This document shows positions 1 through 9,601 of a stretch of DNA of 64,000 bases, in pieces. The position numbers were made by a program, and so were the translations under genes. The stretch covers positions 1,797,501 through 1,861,500 of the forward strand of contig NZ_CP141059.1 in assembly GCF_034661235.1 (NCBI RefSeq). Direction: 5' to 3'. Under the pieces are notes generated by a model. That model was not told the origin of the DNA and made no database searches. It worked only from the letters and a program-made list of their open reading frames with translations. This DNA comes from Nocardioides bizhenqiangii (lineage in GTDB: Bacteria; Actinomycetota; Actinomycetes; Propionibacteriales; Nocardioidaceae). The stretch's first letter is position 1. The number at the start of each line of letters is the position of its first letter.

Positions 1-1778
<1,778 letters not shown>

Positions 1779-1969
1779 CACAAACCCCCAACACAACCAA
1801 CAAACCACCGTTGGACGTGCCAGCCGGGGCGAATGCGCAAGACACAAACAACACCCCGTTATACACGGGTAGATACAACACCGACCACCGCAAACACGCG
1901 TCCACACAATCCAACCCCACCACCGGGAGACAACACCCAAACCCGGCTGGAACCCAAGGGGTTCATAAA
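1779..1969 (+). other. 23S-5S intergenic spacer
   Basis: About 190 bp of C/A-rich spacer with no tRNA that I can fold and no gene. Short open frames here (proline/threonine-rich) have no ribosome binding site and lie in precursor rRNA. Confidence 0.8.
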
Positions 1970-2088
1970 GTTACGGCGGCCACAGCGACAGGGAAACACC
2001 CGGACCCATCCCGAACCCGGAAGTTAAGCCTGCCAGCGCCGATGGTACTGCAACCGAGAGGCTGTGGGAGAGTAGGACGCCGCCGGAC
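1970..2088 (+). rRNA. rrf: 5S ribosomal RNA
   Basis: About 119 nt with the conserved 5S core: GGGAAACACCCGGACCCATC near 1990, CCGAACCCGGAAGTTAAGCC near 2013 and GTGGGAGAGTAGGACGCCGCC near 2063. It lies 190 bp after the 23S end in the same direction, and a terminator hairpin begins about 11 bp further on. The exact ends are estimated by comparison with actinobacterial 5S genes. Confidence 0.95.
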
Positions 2089-2098
2089 ATACCATTCG

Positions 2099-2126
2099 TA
2101 GAGGCCACCCCTCGGGGTGGCCTCTA
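2099..2126 (+). terminator. rRNA operon terminator hairpin
   Basis: Perfect 12-bp inverted repeat (TAGAGGCCACCC / GGGTGGCCTCTA) with a 4-nt loop, just after 5S. The T-run is weak, as usual in high-GC actinobacteria. Confidence 0.85.
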
Positions 2127-2219
2127 CGCTATTTCGACTACGCTGCGCGAGACGGTTTGCACGCCGTCAGCCCGACGGCGTGGTCGCGAGTTCCCCCCAT
2201 CTGAAGAGAGTGAGTCGTC

Positions 2220-3143
2220 GTGGCAGAGCAACGACGGGGCAAGCCAGGCGCATCCGGTTCCGGACGCGCCGGCGGACAGCGCCGTACCACCGGCGGGACC
2301 GGGCGCGGCCCGGCCCGGTCGAGCAGGGGCACCGGTGACGACAAGCGGCGCGAGGGCCGCTCCGCCGGTCAGCGCCGGCCCGACCGCGCGAGCGGCGCCG
2401 GGCCGAGGTCGAAGGACGCCCGCTCGAGTCTGTCGCAGGAGGAGCGGACCGCTGCCCAGCAGGTCTACGACGGGCCGCCGCTGCCCGACGACATCACCGG
2501 CAAGGAGCTGGCGCCCGACGTCCGCGCCCAGCTGAGGACCCTTCCCGAGAAGCTGGCGCAGCGGGTGGCCCGCCACCTCGCCGCCGCGGGCGCGGTCATC
2601 GACGACGACCCGGAGACGGCCTACCAGCACTCGTTGGCGGCGCGCAGTCGCGCGCCCCGGCTCGCCGTCGTGCGCGAGGCAGCCGGTGAGGCGGCGTACG
2701 CCGCCGGTCACTACTCCGAGGCGCTGGCCGAGCTGCGCGCGGCGAAGCGGATGAACGGCGCCACGGCGTACCTCCCGATCATGGCGGACTGCCACCGTGC
2801 CCTCGGCAACGCGAAGCGTGCGCTCGAGCTCGCGAAGAGCCCGTCGGTCAAGGGGTTCCCCGCCGCGGCGAAGGCGGAGATGACGATCGTCGAGGCGGGT
2901 GCCCGACGTGACCTCGGCCAGTTCGACGCCGCCCTGCGCACGCTGGAGCTGTCCCCGATCAACAGCAAGAGCCGGGAGTCGTGGGTCGTGCGGCTCCGCT
3001 ATGCCTATGCCGACACGCTCGAGCAGGCGGGCAAGGAGCGCGACGCACTCAGCTGGTTCCACCGGACCAACGCGATCGACGCGGAGGAGATCACCGACGC
3101 GGCAGGGCGCGCCGCGGCGCTGGAGAAGCGTCTCGACGGCTGA
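2220..3143 (+). CDS. tetratricopeptide-repeat-like protein
   Basis: 307 residues from a GTG start. The first 75 or so residues are Arg/Gly/Ser-rich and look disordered. From about residue 110 to 300 there are paired amphipathic helices in TPR style (for example around GEAAYAAGHYSEALAELRAA and ADTLEQAGKERDALSWFHRT), a fold that usually mediates protein-protein contacts. There is no signal peptide or membrane segment, so it is probably cytosolic. It lies alone downstream of the rRNA operon and ends 8 bp from the convergent membrane-protein gene. The basic tail could bind nucleic acid, but that is inference. The partner and pathway cannot be told from the sequence. Confidence 0.75.
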   Translation: MAEQRRGKPGASGSGRAGGQRRTTGGTGRGPARSSRGTGDDKRREGRSAGQRRPDRASGAGPRSKDARSSLSQEERTAAQQVYDGPPLPDDITGKELAPDVRAQLRTLPEKLAQRVARHLAAAGAVIDDDPETAYQHSLAARSRAPRLAVVREAAGEAAYAAGHYSEALAELRAAKRMNGATAYLPIMADCHRALGNAKRALELAKSPSVKGFPAAAKAEMTIVEAGARRDLGQFDAALRTLELSPINSKSRESWVVRLRYAYADTLEQAGKERDALSWFHRTNAIDAEEITDAAGRAAALEKRLDG

Positions 3144-3151
3144 CGGCGGGG

Positions 3152-3808
3152 TCAGGCGTTGTTGCCCGTCCTGTCCTTCCTCTCCTTCTTCTTCTCGCGG
3201 TCCGTCGGGTCCTCCTGATCGGGACGCTCGCTGGTGGATTCGTCGGCCTCGGTGTCCTCCACGACCGTCCCGGGGTCGTGCTCGACGAACGTGAGGGTGG
3301 CGCCGTCGATGCCTGCGGCCTTGGTGCCCCACTTGATGCCCTCGCGGAACGAGATCTCGATCCGGCCGATCTCGACCTCGGTCGGCTCCGCTGCCGAGAC
3401 GACGAGCACGATGGAGTCCCCGTCGGAGAGCTCGGCGCCTTCGACGGGGTCGAGCTCGGGGCAGAACGGCGCCGCGTCGGTGGTCACGCTCACGCTGCCG
3501 CCGCGGCAGAGCATGGGCTCGACGTCGACCTCGCCGTCGGCCGTCACGTCCACCTCGACGTCGGAGATGTTGATCGTGCGCTCGAAGTCGTCGCCGACCG
3601 CCAACATGCCGATGTAGACCTCCTGGCCCACGACACCGACGTCGTCGACGGTGCCGGAGGAGGTCGGAAGGTCGTCGGGCGTCCGGAGGAACCAGATCAG
3701 CCACCCGACAGCGACGGCGACCGTCGCCACGATGACGAGGACCCGCCACCACTGGGAGCGCTTCTCGGGTCGTTGGCGCCGCGGGACCTCGAGAGAGCTT
3801 GACGACAT
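3152..3808 (-). CDS. single-pass membrane protein of unknown function
   Basis: 218 residues from ATG 3808; a GTG at 3826 in the same frame is the alternative. ATG 3808 is preferred because a TATGGT -10-like box sits 6 bp upstream, the leaderless arrangement seen at several other genes here. A short basic N-terminus is followed by one membrane segment (about residues 24-41, VLVIVATVAVAVGWLIWFL). An extracytoplasmic beta-rich region follows, with two cysteines (MLCRGG and APFCPEL) that could form a disulfide. The C-terminal 35 residues are highly charged and probably unstructured. I do not recognise the family. It is divergent from the adjacent alpha/beta hydrolase and shares a 56-bp promoter region with it. 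Confidence 0.65.
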   Translation of the reverse strand: MSSSSLEVPRRQRPEKRSQWWRVLVIVATVAVAVGWLIWFLRTPDDLPTSSGTVDDVGVVGQEVYIGMLAVGDDFERTINISDVEVDVTADGEVDVEPMLCRGGSVSVTTDAAPFCPELDPVEGAELSDGDSIVLVVSAAEPTEVEIGRIEISFREGIKWGTKAAGIDGATLTFVEHDPGTVVEDTEADESTSERPDQEDPTDREKKKERKDRTGNNA

Positions 3809-3864
3809 GGTCGAACCATAGGACACCGGTCGGGGCGCGAGAGCACCGTGCCAGACTCGGCCGC

Positions 3865-4773
3865 ATGTTGCACCGCGAGCAGCCCCGGCGGCCGACTCTC
3901 GAGGGCAGTGTCGCCGTCCGGGACGGCCGTCGCTTCAGCTTCGCCGAGTACGGCTCGCACGTCGGACCGGCGATCGTGTGGATGCACGGGACACCCGGGG
4001 CGCGGCGGCAGATCCCCATCGAAGCGCGGGAGTACGCCGAGGAGCACGGGCTGCGGATCATCGGCATCGACCGACCCGGCATCGGCTCGTCGACGCCGTA
4101 CCTCTATCCCAACGTCCTGGACTGGACCGGGGACCTCGCGCTGCTGCTCGACGCGCTGGGGATCGACGACGTCCGGGTGATCGGCCTGTCGGGTGGCGGG
4201 CCGTACGCGCTCGCAGCCGGCGCCGGGCTCCCGGAGCGGGTCCGCGGCGTGGGCGTGCTCGGGGGCGTCGCTCCCACCCGAGGACCGGACGCCGTCGGCG
4301 GTGGCGCGATCCAGCTCGCGGTCCGGCTCGCGCCGCTGCTCTCCGTGGGCCGGGTCCCGCTCGGTGTCGCGTTGACGACGGCGATCCGTACGGTCCGGCC
4401 GCTCGCGGGCGCCGGGCTCGACCTCTACGCGATGGTGCAGCCGGTCGGCGACAAGAACCTGCTGTCACGGCCCGAGTTCAAGGCGATGTTCCTCGACGAC
4501 CTGCTCAACGGCAGTCGCTTCCAGACGTCCGCTCCGCTCGCGGACCTCGTTCTCTTCACCCGGGAGTGGGGCTTCGACCTCGCCGACGTGCAGGTGCCGG
4601 TGCGTTGGTGGCACGGCGATGCCGACCACATCGTCCCGTTCCGGCACGGTCAGCACGTGGTCGACCGGCTGCCGAGCGCCACCATGTCGGTCATCGACGG
4701 CGAGAGCCACCTGGGTGGCCTCGGCATCACCGCCGCGGTGCTGAGCGAGCTGATGTCGCTCGACACGGTGTGA
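3865..4773 (+). CDS. alpha/beta hydrolase
   Basis: 302 residues. ATG 3865 is chosen over upstream in-frame codons because a CAGACT -10-like box lies 7 bp before it, suggesting a leaderless transcript, and homology-like sequence begins shortly after. The alpha/beta-hydrolase fold is clear: oxyanion HG at residues 41-42 (WMHGTPG), nucleophile elbow G-L-S-G-G with Ser109, an acid Asp in the GDADHIVP segment and the catalytic His in GESHLGG near the C-terminus. There is no signal peptide, so it is cytosolic. The substrate cannot be deduced; members include esterases, lipases and epoxide hydrolases. It is transcribed alone. Confidence 0.85.
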   Translation: MLHREQPRRPTLEGSVAVRDGRRFSFAEYGSHVGPAIVWMHGTPGARRQIPIEAREYAEEHGLRIIGIDRPGIGSSTPYLYPNVLDWTGDLALLLDALGIDDVRVIGLSGGGPYALAAGAGLPERVRGVGVLGGVAPTRGPDAVGGGAIQLAVRLAPLLSVGRVPLGVALTTAIRTVRPLAGAGLDLYAMVQPVGDKNLLSRPEFKAMFLDDLLNGSRFQTSAPLADLVLFTREWGFDLADVQVPVRWWHGDADHIVPFRHGQHVVDRLPSATMSVIDGESHLGGLGITAAVLSELMSLDTV

Positions 4774-4943
4774 TTTCCGCCCTTCCGCGCCGATTACTGG
4801 TGCACAGGCGTCTCATGGGTCACAATGGGTGTCACAACCACACATTTGTCACTTCGATGCTCACGGATCGACCTGACCTCCGAGAGAGACCGCTGGGGAA
4901 GGCGTAGCTCACGCCGGAGGAAAAGGCAGATCGAGGGAGAGTC

Positions 4944-5456
4944 GTGGTGACCACGAGCAACAGTGCGACCAGGGGCGTCTTCTACGTCCACTCTGCGCCG
5001 TCCGCGTTGTGCCCACACGTCGAGTGGGCCGTGGGCGGCGTCCTCGGCGTCCCCGTCAACCCGAGCTGGACGCCCCAGCCGGCGCAGCCCGGGTCCTTCC
5101 GCTGCGAGTTCTCCTGGTCGGGCAAGGCCGGCTCCGCGGCCGCGATCGCCTCCGCCCTGCGCGGTTGGCTCCACCTGCGGTTCGAGGTGACCGAGGAGCC
5201 GACCCCGTCGACCGAGGGTGCGCGCTTCTCGTCCACGCCCGACCTCGGCGTCTTCCACGCCGTCACCGGCATCCACGGCGACATCATGATCCCGGAGGAC
5301 CGGCTCAAGGCAGCGGTCGTCCGGGCGGCGCTCGGCGAGACGACGCTCGAGAACGAGATCGACAAGCTGCTCGGCAAGCCCTGGGACGACGAGCTGGAGA
5401 CCTTCCGGCACGCCGGCGACGGCGCTCCCGTCCGCTGGCTGCATCAGGTCGTCTGA
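4944..5456 (+). CDS. DUF3145 family protein
   Basis: 170 residues from GTG 4944, with GGGAGA about 5 bp upstream as ribosome binding site. The protein matches the DUF3145 family of actinobacteria, recognised from the start (RGVFYVHSAPSALCPHVEW) and the middle (GSFRCEFSWSGKAGSAAAIA). The function is unknown. From memory, the family is conserved beside the fatty-acid synthesis operon in other actinobacteria including Streptomyces, and here it sits convergent to that operon. This hints at a link to lipid metabolism but proves nothing. The 170 bp before it (4774-4943) hold no gene and probably its promoter. Confidence 0.85.
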   Translation: MVTTSNSATRGVFYVHSAPSALCPHVEWAVGGVLGVPVNPSWTPQPAQPGSFRCEFSWSGKAGSAAAIASALRGWLHLRFEVTEEPTPSTEGARFSSTPDLGVFHAVTGIHGDIMIPEDRLKAAVVRAALGETTLENEIDKLLGKPWDDELETFRHAGDGAPVRWLHQVV

Positions 5457-5458
5457 AA

Positions 5459-5536
5459 CATCGACCCGGCTCATCTGTACGCCGACCCGGCGCGTTCAGA
5501 CAGGCCGGGTCGGCGTACAGATGAGCCGGGTCGATG
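5459..5536. terminator. long perfect inverted repeat between convergent genes (bidirectional terminator)
   Basis: Two 33-bp arms (5459-5491 and 5504-5536) are exact reverse complements around a 12-nt loop. They fill almost the whole gap between the DUF3145 stop and the accD stop. Within each arm the sequence CGACCCGGC occurs twice around TCATCTGTACG. The position fits a shared terminator; the length and perfection also fit a mobile palindromic repeat. Confidence 0.8.
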
Positions 5537-5539
5537 CTG

Positions 5540-6988
5540 CTACAGCGGGATGTTGCCGTGCTGGCCCCGGCGTACGCCCTCGGTCTGGACGGCGGCGGCG
5601 ATCGCGCGGGCGATGGCCGACCGGGTGACGGCCGGCTCCACGACCTCGTCGACGACGCCGATCTCGATGGCCTTGTCGACGCCGCCGGCGATCCGCTCGT
5701 GCTCGGCGGCCAGCTCGGCCTCGACCCGCGGTCGCAGGTCGACCGAAACCTCCGCGAGCTTGCGCCGGTGGAGGATGCGGACCGCAGCGAGGGCGCCCAT
5801 CACGGCTACCTCGGCGCCCGGCCAGGCGAAGACCTTGGTCGCGCCGATCGACCGGGAGTTCATGGCGATGTAGGCCCCGCCGTAGGTCTTGCGCGTCACC
5901 AGGGTGACCCGGGGGACGACGCACTCGCCGAAGGCGTGGAGCAGCTTGGCGCCGCGACGGACGACGCCGTCCCACTCCTGGCCGACGCCCGGGAGGTAGC
6001 CCGGCACGTCGACGACGACCACGAGCGGCACTCCGAAGGCGTCGCACATGCGGACGAAACGGGAGGCCTTCTCGGCCGAGAGCGAGTCGAGGCAACCGCC
6101 GAGCCGGAGCGGGTTGTTGGCGACGACGCCGACCGTCCGCCCGCCGAGGCGACCGAAGGCGGTCACGATGTTGGGCGCCCAGCGGGCGTGCAGCTCGAGC
6201 ATCGTGTCGTCGTCGAGGAGACCCTCCAGCAGCGGGTGCACGTCGTACGCCCGCTTGGTGTTCTCCGGGAGGTGGTGGGCGAGGTCGCGGTCGTCGACGG
6301 CGTCGACGAGCATGCTGCCCTGGGAGCCGAGGAGGCCGGCGAGTGTCCGGGCCCGTTGCAGAGCGTCCACCTCCGACTCGGTCACCACGTGCACGACGCC
6401 CGACCGGCGACCGTGCGGCTCGGGACCGCCCAGCCGCAGCATGTCGACGTCCTCGCCGGTCACCGACCGGACCACCTCGGGTCCGGTCACGAAGATCCGG
6501 CCCTCGGGGCCGAGGATCACCACGTCGGTGAGGGCGGGGCCGTACGCCGCGCCGCCGGCGGCGGGACCGAGGACGACGGAGATCTGCGGGATGATGCCCG
6601 ACGCCTGCGTCATCACCTGGAAGATCCGGCCGACCGCGTGCAGCGAGAGCACGCCCTCGGCCAGCCGGGCGCCGCCCGAGTGCCAGAGGCCGATGATCGG
6701 GACCCGGTCGGTGAGTGCGCGGTGGTAGGCGTCGACGACGACCCGGCAGCCCTCGTCGCCCATCGCTCCGCCCATGACGGTCGCGTCGGAGCAGAACGCC
6801 ACGACCGGGGTGCCGTCAACGGTGCCGACAGCGGCGAGCATCCCGGACTCGTCGTCGGGACTGATCAGCTCGAGCGAGCCGTCGTCGAGGAGCGCCCCGA
6901 GCCGCTTGATCGGGTTGCGGGGGTCCTCGGAGCGGGGCAGCTTCGGCGGCTTCGCCGGGGCGTCGGGACGGCGGTCGAGCGCGGTCAT
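5540..6988 (-). CDS. accD: acyl-CoA carboxylase carboxyltransferase (beta) subunit
   Basis: 482 residues, the usual length of the actinobacterial AccD6-type beta subunit. It has the two crotonase-like halves of a biotin-dependent carboxyltransferase. The N-terminal half carries GGAMGDEGCRVVVDAY and LWHSGGARLAEG, and an oxyanion-type glycine run is seen at GPAAGGAAYGPAL. The C-terminal half carries DVPGYLPGVGQEWDGV and KTYGGAYIAMNSR. It transfers carboxyl from biotin on an alpha subunit to acetyl- or propionyl-CoA, making malonyl-CoA for the FabD/FabH/FabF enzymes encoded upstream. It is the last gene of the fab operon, 9 bp after fabF. No biotinylated alpha subunit is in the window, so one must come from elsewhere. 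The acyl-CoA preference is not decided here. Confidence 0.93.
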   Translation of the reverse strand: MTALDRRPDAPAKPPKLPRSEDPRNPIKRLGALLDDGSLELISPDDESGMLAAVGTVDGTPVVAFCSDATVMGGAMGDEGCRVVVDAYHRALTDRVPIIGLWHSGGARLAEGVLSLHAVGRIFQVMTQASGIIPQISVVLGPAAGGAAYGPALTDVVILGPEGRIFVTGPEVVRSVTGEDVDMLRLGGPEPHGRRSGVVHVVTESEVDALQRARTLAGLLGSQGSMLVDAVDDRDLAHHLPENTKRAYDVHPLLEGLLDDDTMLELHARWAPNIVTAFGRLGGRTVGVVANNPLRLGGCLDSLSAEKASRFVRMCDAFGVPLVVVVDVPGYLPGVGQEWDGVVRRGAKLLHAFGECVVPRVTLVTRKTYGGAYIAMNSRSIGATKVFAWPGAEVAVMGALAAVRILHRRKLAEVSVDLRPRVEAELAAEHERIAGGVDKAIEIGVVDEVVEPAVTRSAIARAIAAAVQTEGVRRGQHGNIPL

Positions 6989-6997
6989 CAGGGGCTC

Positions 6998-8308
6998 CTA
7001 GCCGACTGATCCGAAGGCGACGGCGACGTTCGCGCCGCCGAACCCGAAGGAGTTGTTGAGCCCGACGATGTCGCCGAGCGGCAGGTCCCGGGGCTTGGTG
7101 GCGATGTCGAGCTCGACGGCCGGGTCGAGGTTGTCGAGGTTGATCGTCGGCGGGGAGAGCCGGTGGTGGAGCGCCAGGATCGTCGCCACCGCCTCGAGCG
7201 CGCCGGCGCCGCCGAGCAGGTGCCCGGTCATCGACTTGGTGCTGGTCACGATGACCTCGCTGGCGTGCGAGCCGAGCGTCGCGTGCAGCATCAGCGCCTC
7301 CGCGACGTCACCTTGCGGCGTCGAGGTCGCGTGGGCGTTGACGTGGGCCACCCGGGCCGGGTCGATGTCGCCGTCCTCGAGCGCGCGGAGGATGGCACGG
7401 GTGCCACCCTTGCCGGCCGGGTCGGGCTGCGCGATGTCGTGGGAGTCGGCCGTGATTCCGGTGCCGAGGACCTCGGCGTAGATCCTCGCGCCCCGGGCCC
7501 GGGCGTGCTCCTCGGACTCGAGCACGAGCGCGCCTGCGCCCTCGCCGAGCACGAAGCCGTCGCGGGCGGTGTCCCAGGGGCGGGACACGGTCGCCGGGTC
7601 GTTGGGGTTCTTCGAGAGCGCCATCATGTTGGCGAACGCGGCGATCGGCAGCGGGTGGATCGCGGCCTCGGTGCCGCCGGCCAGCACGACGTCGGCCCGG
7701 CCGAGCCGGATCTGGTCGGCCGCGAGAGCGATCGCCTCGTTGCCGGACGCGCAGGCGGACACCGGGGTGTTGACCGCCGCGCGGGCGCCGATCTCGAGGC
7801 TGATCGTCGCCGCGGGGGCGTTGGCCATCAGCATCGGCACGGAGAGCGGGGAGACCCGACGAGGGCCCTTCGACAGTAGCGCGTCGTAGTTGCTGAGCAA
7901 GGTCTGCACGCCGCCGATGCCGGACGCCATCGCGACGCCGACCCGGTCGCCGTCGAGCTCACCGGCCTGCTGCGGCACGTCGAGCCCGGAGTCGTGCCAG
8001 GCCTCCATGGCCGAGATCAGGGCGAACTGCGACGACCGGTCCAGCCGTCGGGCGCGGACCCGCTCGAGCACCTCGCTCGGCTCCACCGCCGCCGTGCCGC
8101 CGATGCCGACCGGGAGGTCCTTGGCCAGTCCCGACTCGACGAAGGCAGCGAACGCGGGGGAGTCGGCAAGGCGTCGTACGCCGGATCGCCCGGCGACCAG
8201 GCCGTCCCAGGTGTCGGCGACGTTCCCGCCCAGCGGGTTGGTCGTACCGAGCCCGGTGACGACGACGCGCGTCCTCTTCGGCTGTCCGGTCATCGCAGTC
8301 GAGGTCAC
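6998..8308 (-). CDS. fabF: beta-ketoacyl-ACP synthase II
   Basis: 436 residues. It elongates acyl-ACP by condensing it with malonyl-ACP. The thiolase-fold triad is complete: Cys186 (PVSACASGN), His326 (VNAHATSTPQGD) and His363 (KSMTGHLLGGAG). The C-terminal FGFGGANV loop is present. The GTG start at 8308 overlaps the acpP stop as GTGA, suggesting translational coupling; ATG 8293 is the alternative. It lies fourth in the fabD-fabH-acpP-fabF-accD operon. The order matches the Streptomyces fab cluster, with accD added at the end as in the mycobacterial kas cluster. Cytosolic. Confidence 0.96.
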   Translation of the reverse strand: MTSTAMTGQPKRTRVVVTGLGTTNPLGGNVADTWDGLVAGRSGVRRLADSPAFAAFVESGLAKDLPVGIGGTAAVEPSEVLERVRARRLDRSSQFALISAMEAWHDSGLDVPQQAGELDGDRVGVAMASGIGGVQTLLSNYDALLSKGPRRVSPLSVPMLMANAPAATISLEIGARAAVNTPVSACASGNEAIALAADQIRLGRADVVLAGGTEAAIHPLPIAAFANMMALSKNPNDPATVSRPWDTARDGFVLGEGAGALVLESEEHARARGARIYAEVLGTGITADSHDIAQPDPAGKGGTRAILRALEDGDIDPARVAHVNAHATSTPQGDVAEALMLHATLGSHASEVIVTSTKSMTGHLLGGAGALEAVATILALHHRLSPPTINLDNLDPAVELDIATKPRDLPLGDIVGLNNSFGFGGANVAVAFGSVG

Positions 8309-8553
8309 GCCGCGGTCTGCGCGCGCTCGATGTAGGAGACGGCGTCGCCGACGGTCTTGAGGTTCTTGACCTGGTCGTCGGGGATCGTGACGCCGAACTT
8401 CTCCTCGGCCTCGACGACGACCTCGACCATCGACAGCGAGTCCACGTCGAGGTCGTCCACGAAGGACTTGTCGAGCTGGACGTCGTCGGCGTCGACGCCG
8501 GCGACCTCGTTGACGATCTCGGCAAGGGCTGCGCGGATCTCTTCGGTGCTCAT
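8305..8553 (-). CDS. acpP: acyl carrier protein
   Basis: 82 residues, typical ACP length and acidity. The 4'-phosphopantetheine attachment motif D-S-L is at residues 38-40 (Ser39) inside DDLDVDSLSMVEVV. It carries growing acyl chains between FabD, FabH and FabF, all encoded next to it. A good ribosome binding site (AGGAG) lies about 6 bp before ATG 8553. The gap to fabH is 43 bp, and the stop codon overlaps the fabF start. Confidence 0.97.
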   Translation of the reverse strand: MSTEEIRAALAEIVNEVAGVDADDVQLDKSFVDDLDVDSLSMVEVVVEAEEKFGVTIPDDQVKNLKTVGDAVSYIERAQTAA

Positions 8554-8596
8554 CTGTTCTCCTGCTTCATCTACTGGGGGTTGGGGCGGGGGTCTC

Positions 8597-9601
8597 TCAG
8601 GGAATGGTGACGACCTGGGCTGCGTAGGACAGGCCGGCGCCGAACGCGATCAGCAGGGCGACGTCGCCCGACCTGGCGTCGCCGTCGCGCATCATGCGGT
8701 CGAGCGCGAGCGGGATGGAGGCTGCGGAGGTGTTGCCCGCGTCGACGATGTCGCGGGCGATGCGGACGTGGGGCGGCAGCTTCATCGACCGTGCCATGGC
8801 GTCCGTGATCCGGTTGTTGGCCTGGTGCGGCACGAAGCAGTCGAGCTGGTCGACGCTGACGCCGGCGCGGTCGAGTGCCTGGAGGGCGACCTTGGCCATC
8901 GAGAACGACGCCCAGCGGAAGACCTCGTTGCCCTGCATGGTCAGGTGCGGCATCACCGGCGCGTCGGAGGCGATCACGTCACGCCAGTCCTCGCGCTGCC
9001 GGATCAGGTCGTACTGCTCGCCGTCGGAACCCCAGACCACCGGCCCGATGGCGGGTACGTCGGAGGGGCCCACGACGGCCGCGCCGGCGCCGTCGGCGAA
9101 GATGAACGCCGTGCCGCGGTCGGTGCGGCTGGTGATGTCGGAGAGCCGCTCGACCCCGATCACGAGGACGTAGCGGGCGCTGCCGCCGCGCACCATGTCG
9201 GACGCGAGCGTGATGCCGTGGCAGAAGCCGGCGCACGCCGCGGAGACGTCGAACGCCGCGGCGCCGTCGGTGCCGAGCTCGTGGGCGATCGCGGTGGCCG
9301 CCGACGGCGTCTGGAGCAGGTGGCTCACGGTGGCGACGACGACGCAGTCGACCTGGCGCGGGTCGACACCCGCCTGGGCGAGCGCGTCACGGGACGCCGC
9401 CACCGACATCGCCACGATGGTCTCGGAGTCGTCGGCGAAGCCGCGGGTCTTGATGCCGGACCGCTGCTGGATCCACTCGTCGCTGGAGTCGATCGCCTCG
9501 ACGACCTCGGAGTTGGGCACCACGCGGGCGGGGCGGTAGGCGCCGATCCCGAGGATGCCGGCGTACGACGTGCCCTGGTCTGCCTGCAACGGGGCGCTCA
9601 T
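8597..9601 (-). CDS. fabH: beta-ketoacyl-ACP synthase III
   Basis: 334 residues from ATG 9601, which overlaps the fabD stop as ATGA. The reading frame continues upstream inside fabD, but that extension is Arg/Ala-rich shadow sequence. It starts fatty-acid synthesis by condensing an acyl-CoA primer with malonyl-ACP. Catalytic residues are Cys123 (SAACAGF), His259 (VPHQANNR) and Asn290 (DAGNTSAAS). Actinobacterial FabH often prefers branched or short primers, which would fit iso/anteiso lipids, but the primer cannot be read from the sequence. Second gene of the operon. Confidence 0.96.
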   Translation of the reverse strand: MSAPLQADQGTSYAGILGIGAYRPARVVPNSEVVEAIDSSDEWIQQRSGIKTRGFADDSETIVAMSVAASRDALAQAGVDPRQVDCVVVATVSHLLQTPSAATAIAHELGTDGAAAFDVSAACAGFCHGITLASDMVRGGSARYVLVIGVERLSDITSRTDRGTAFIFADGAGAAVVGPSDVPAIGPVVWGSDGEQYDLIRQREDWRDVIASDAPVMPHLTMQGNEVFRWASFSMAKVALQALDRAGVSVDQLDCFVPHQANNRITDAMARSMKLPPHVRIARDIVDAGNTSAASIPLALDRMMRDGDARSGDVALLIAFGAGLSYAAQVVTIP

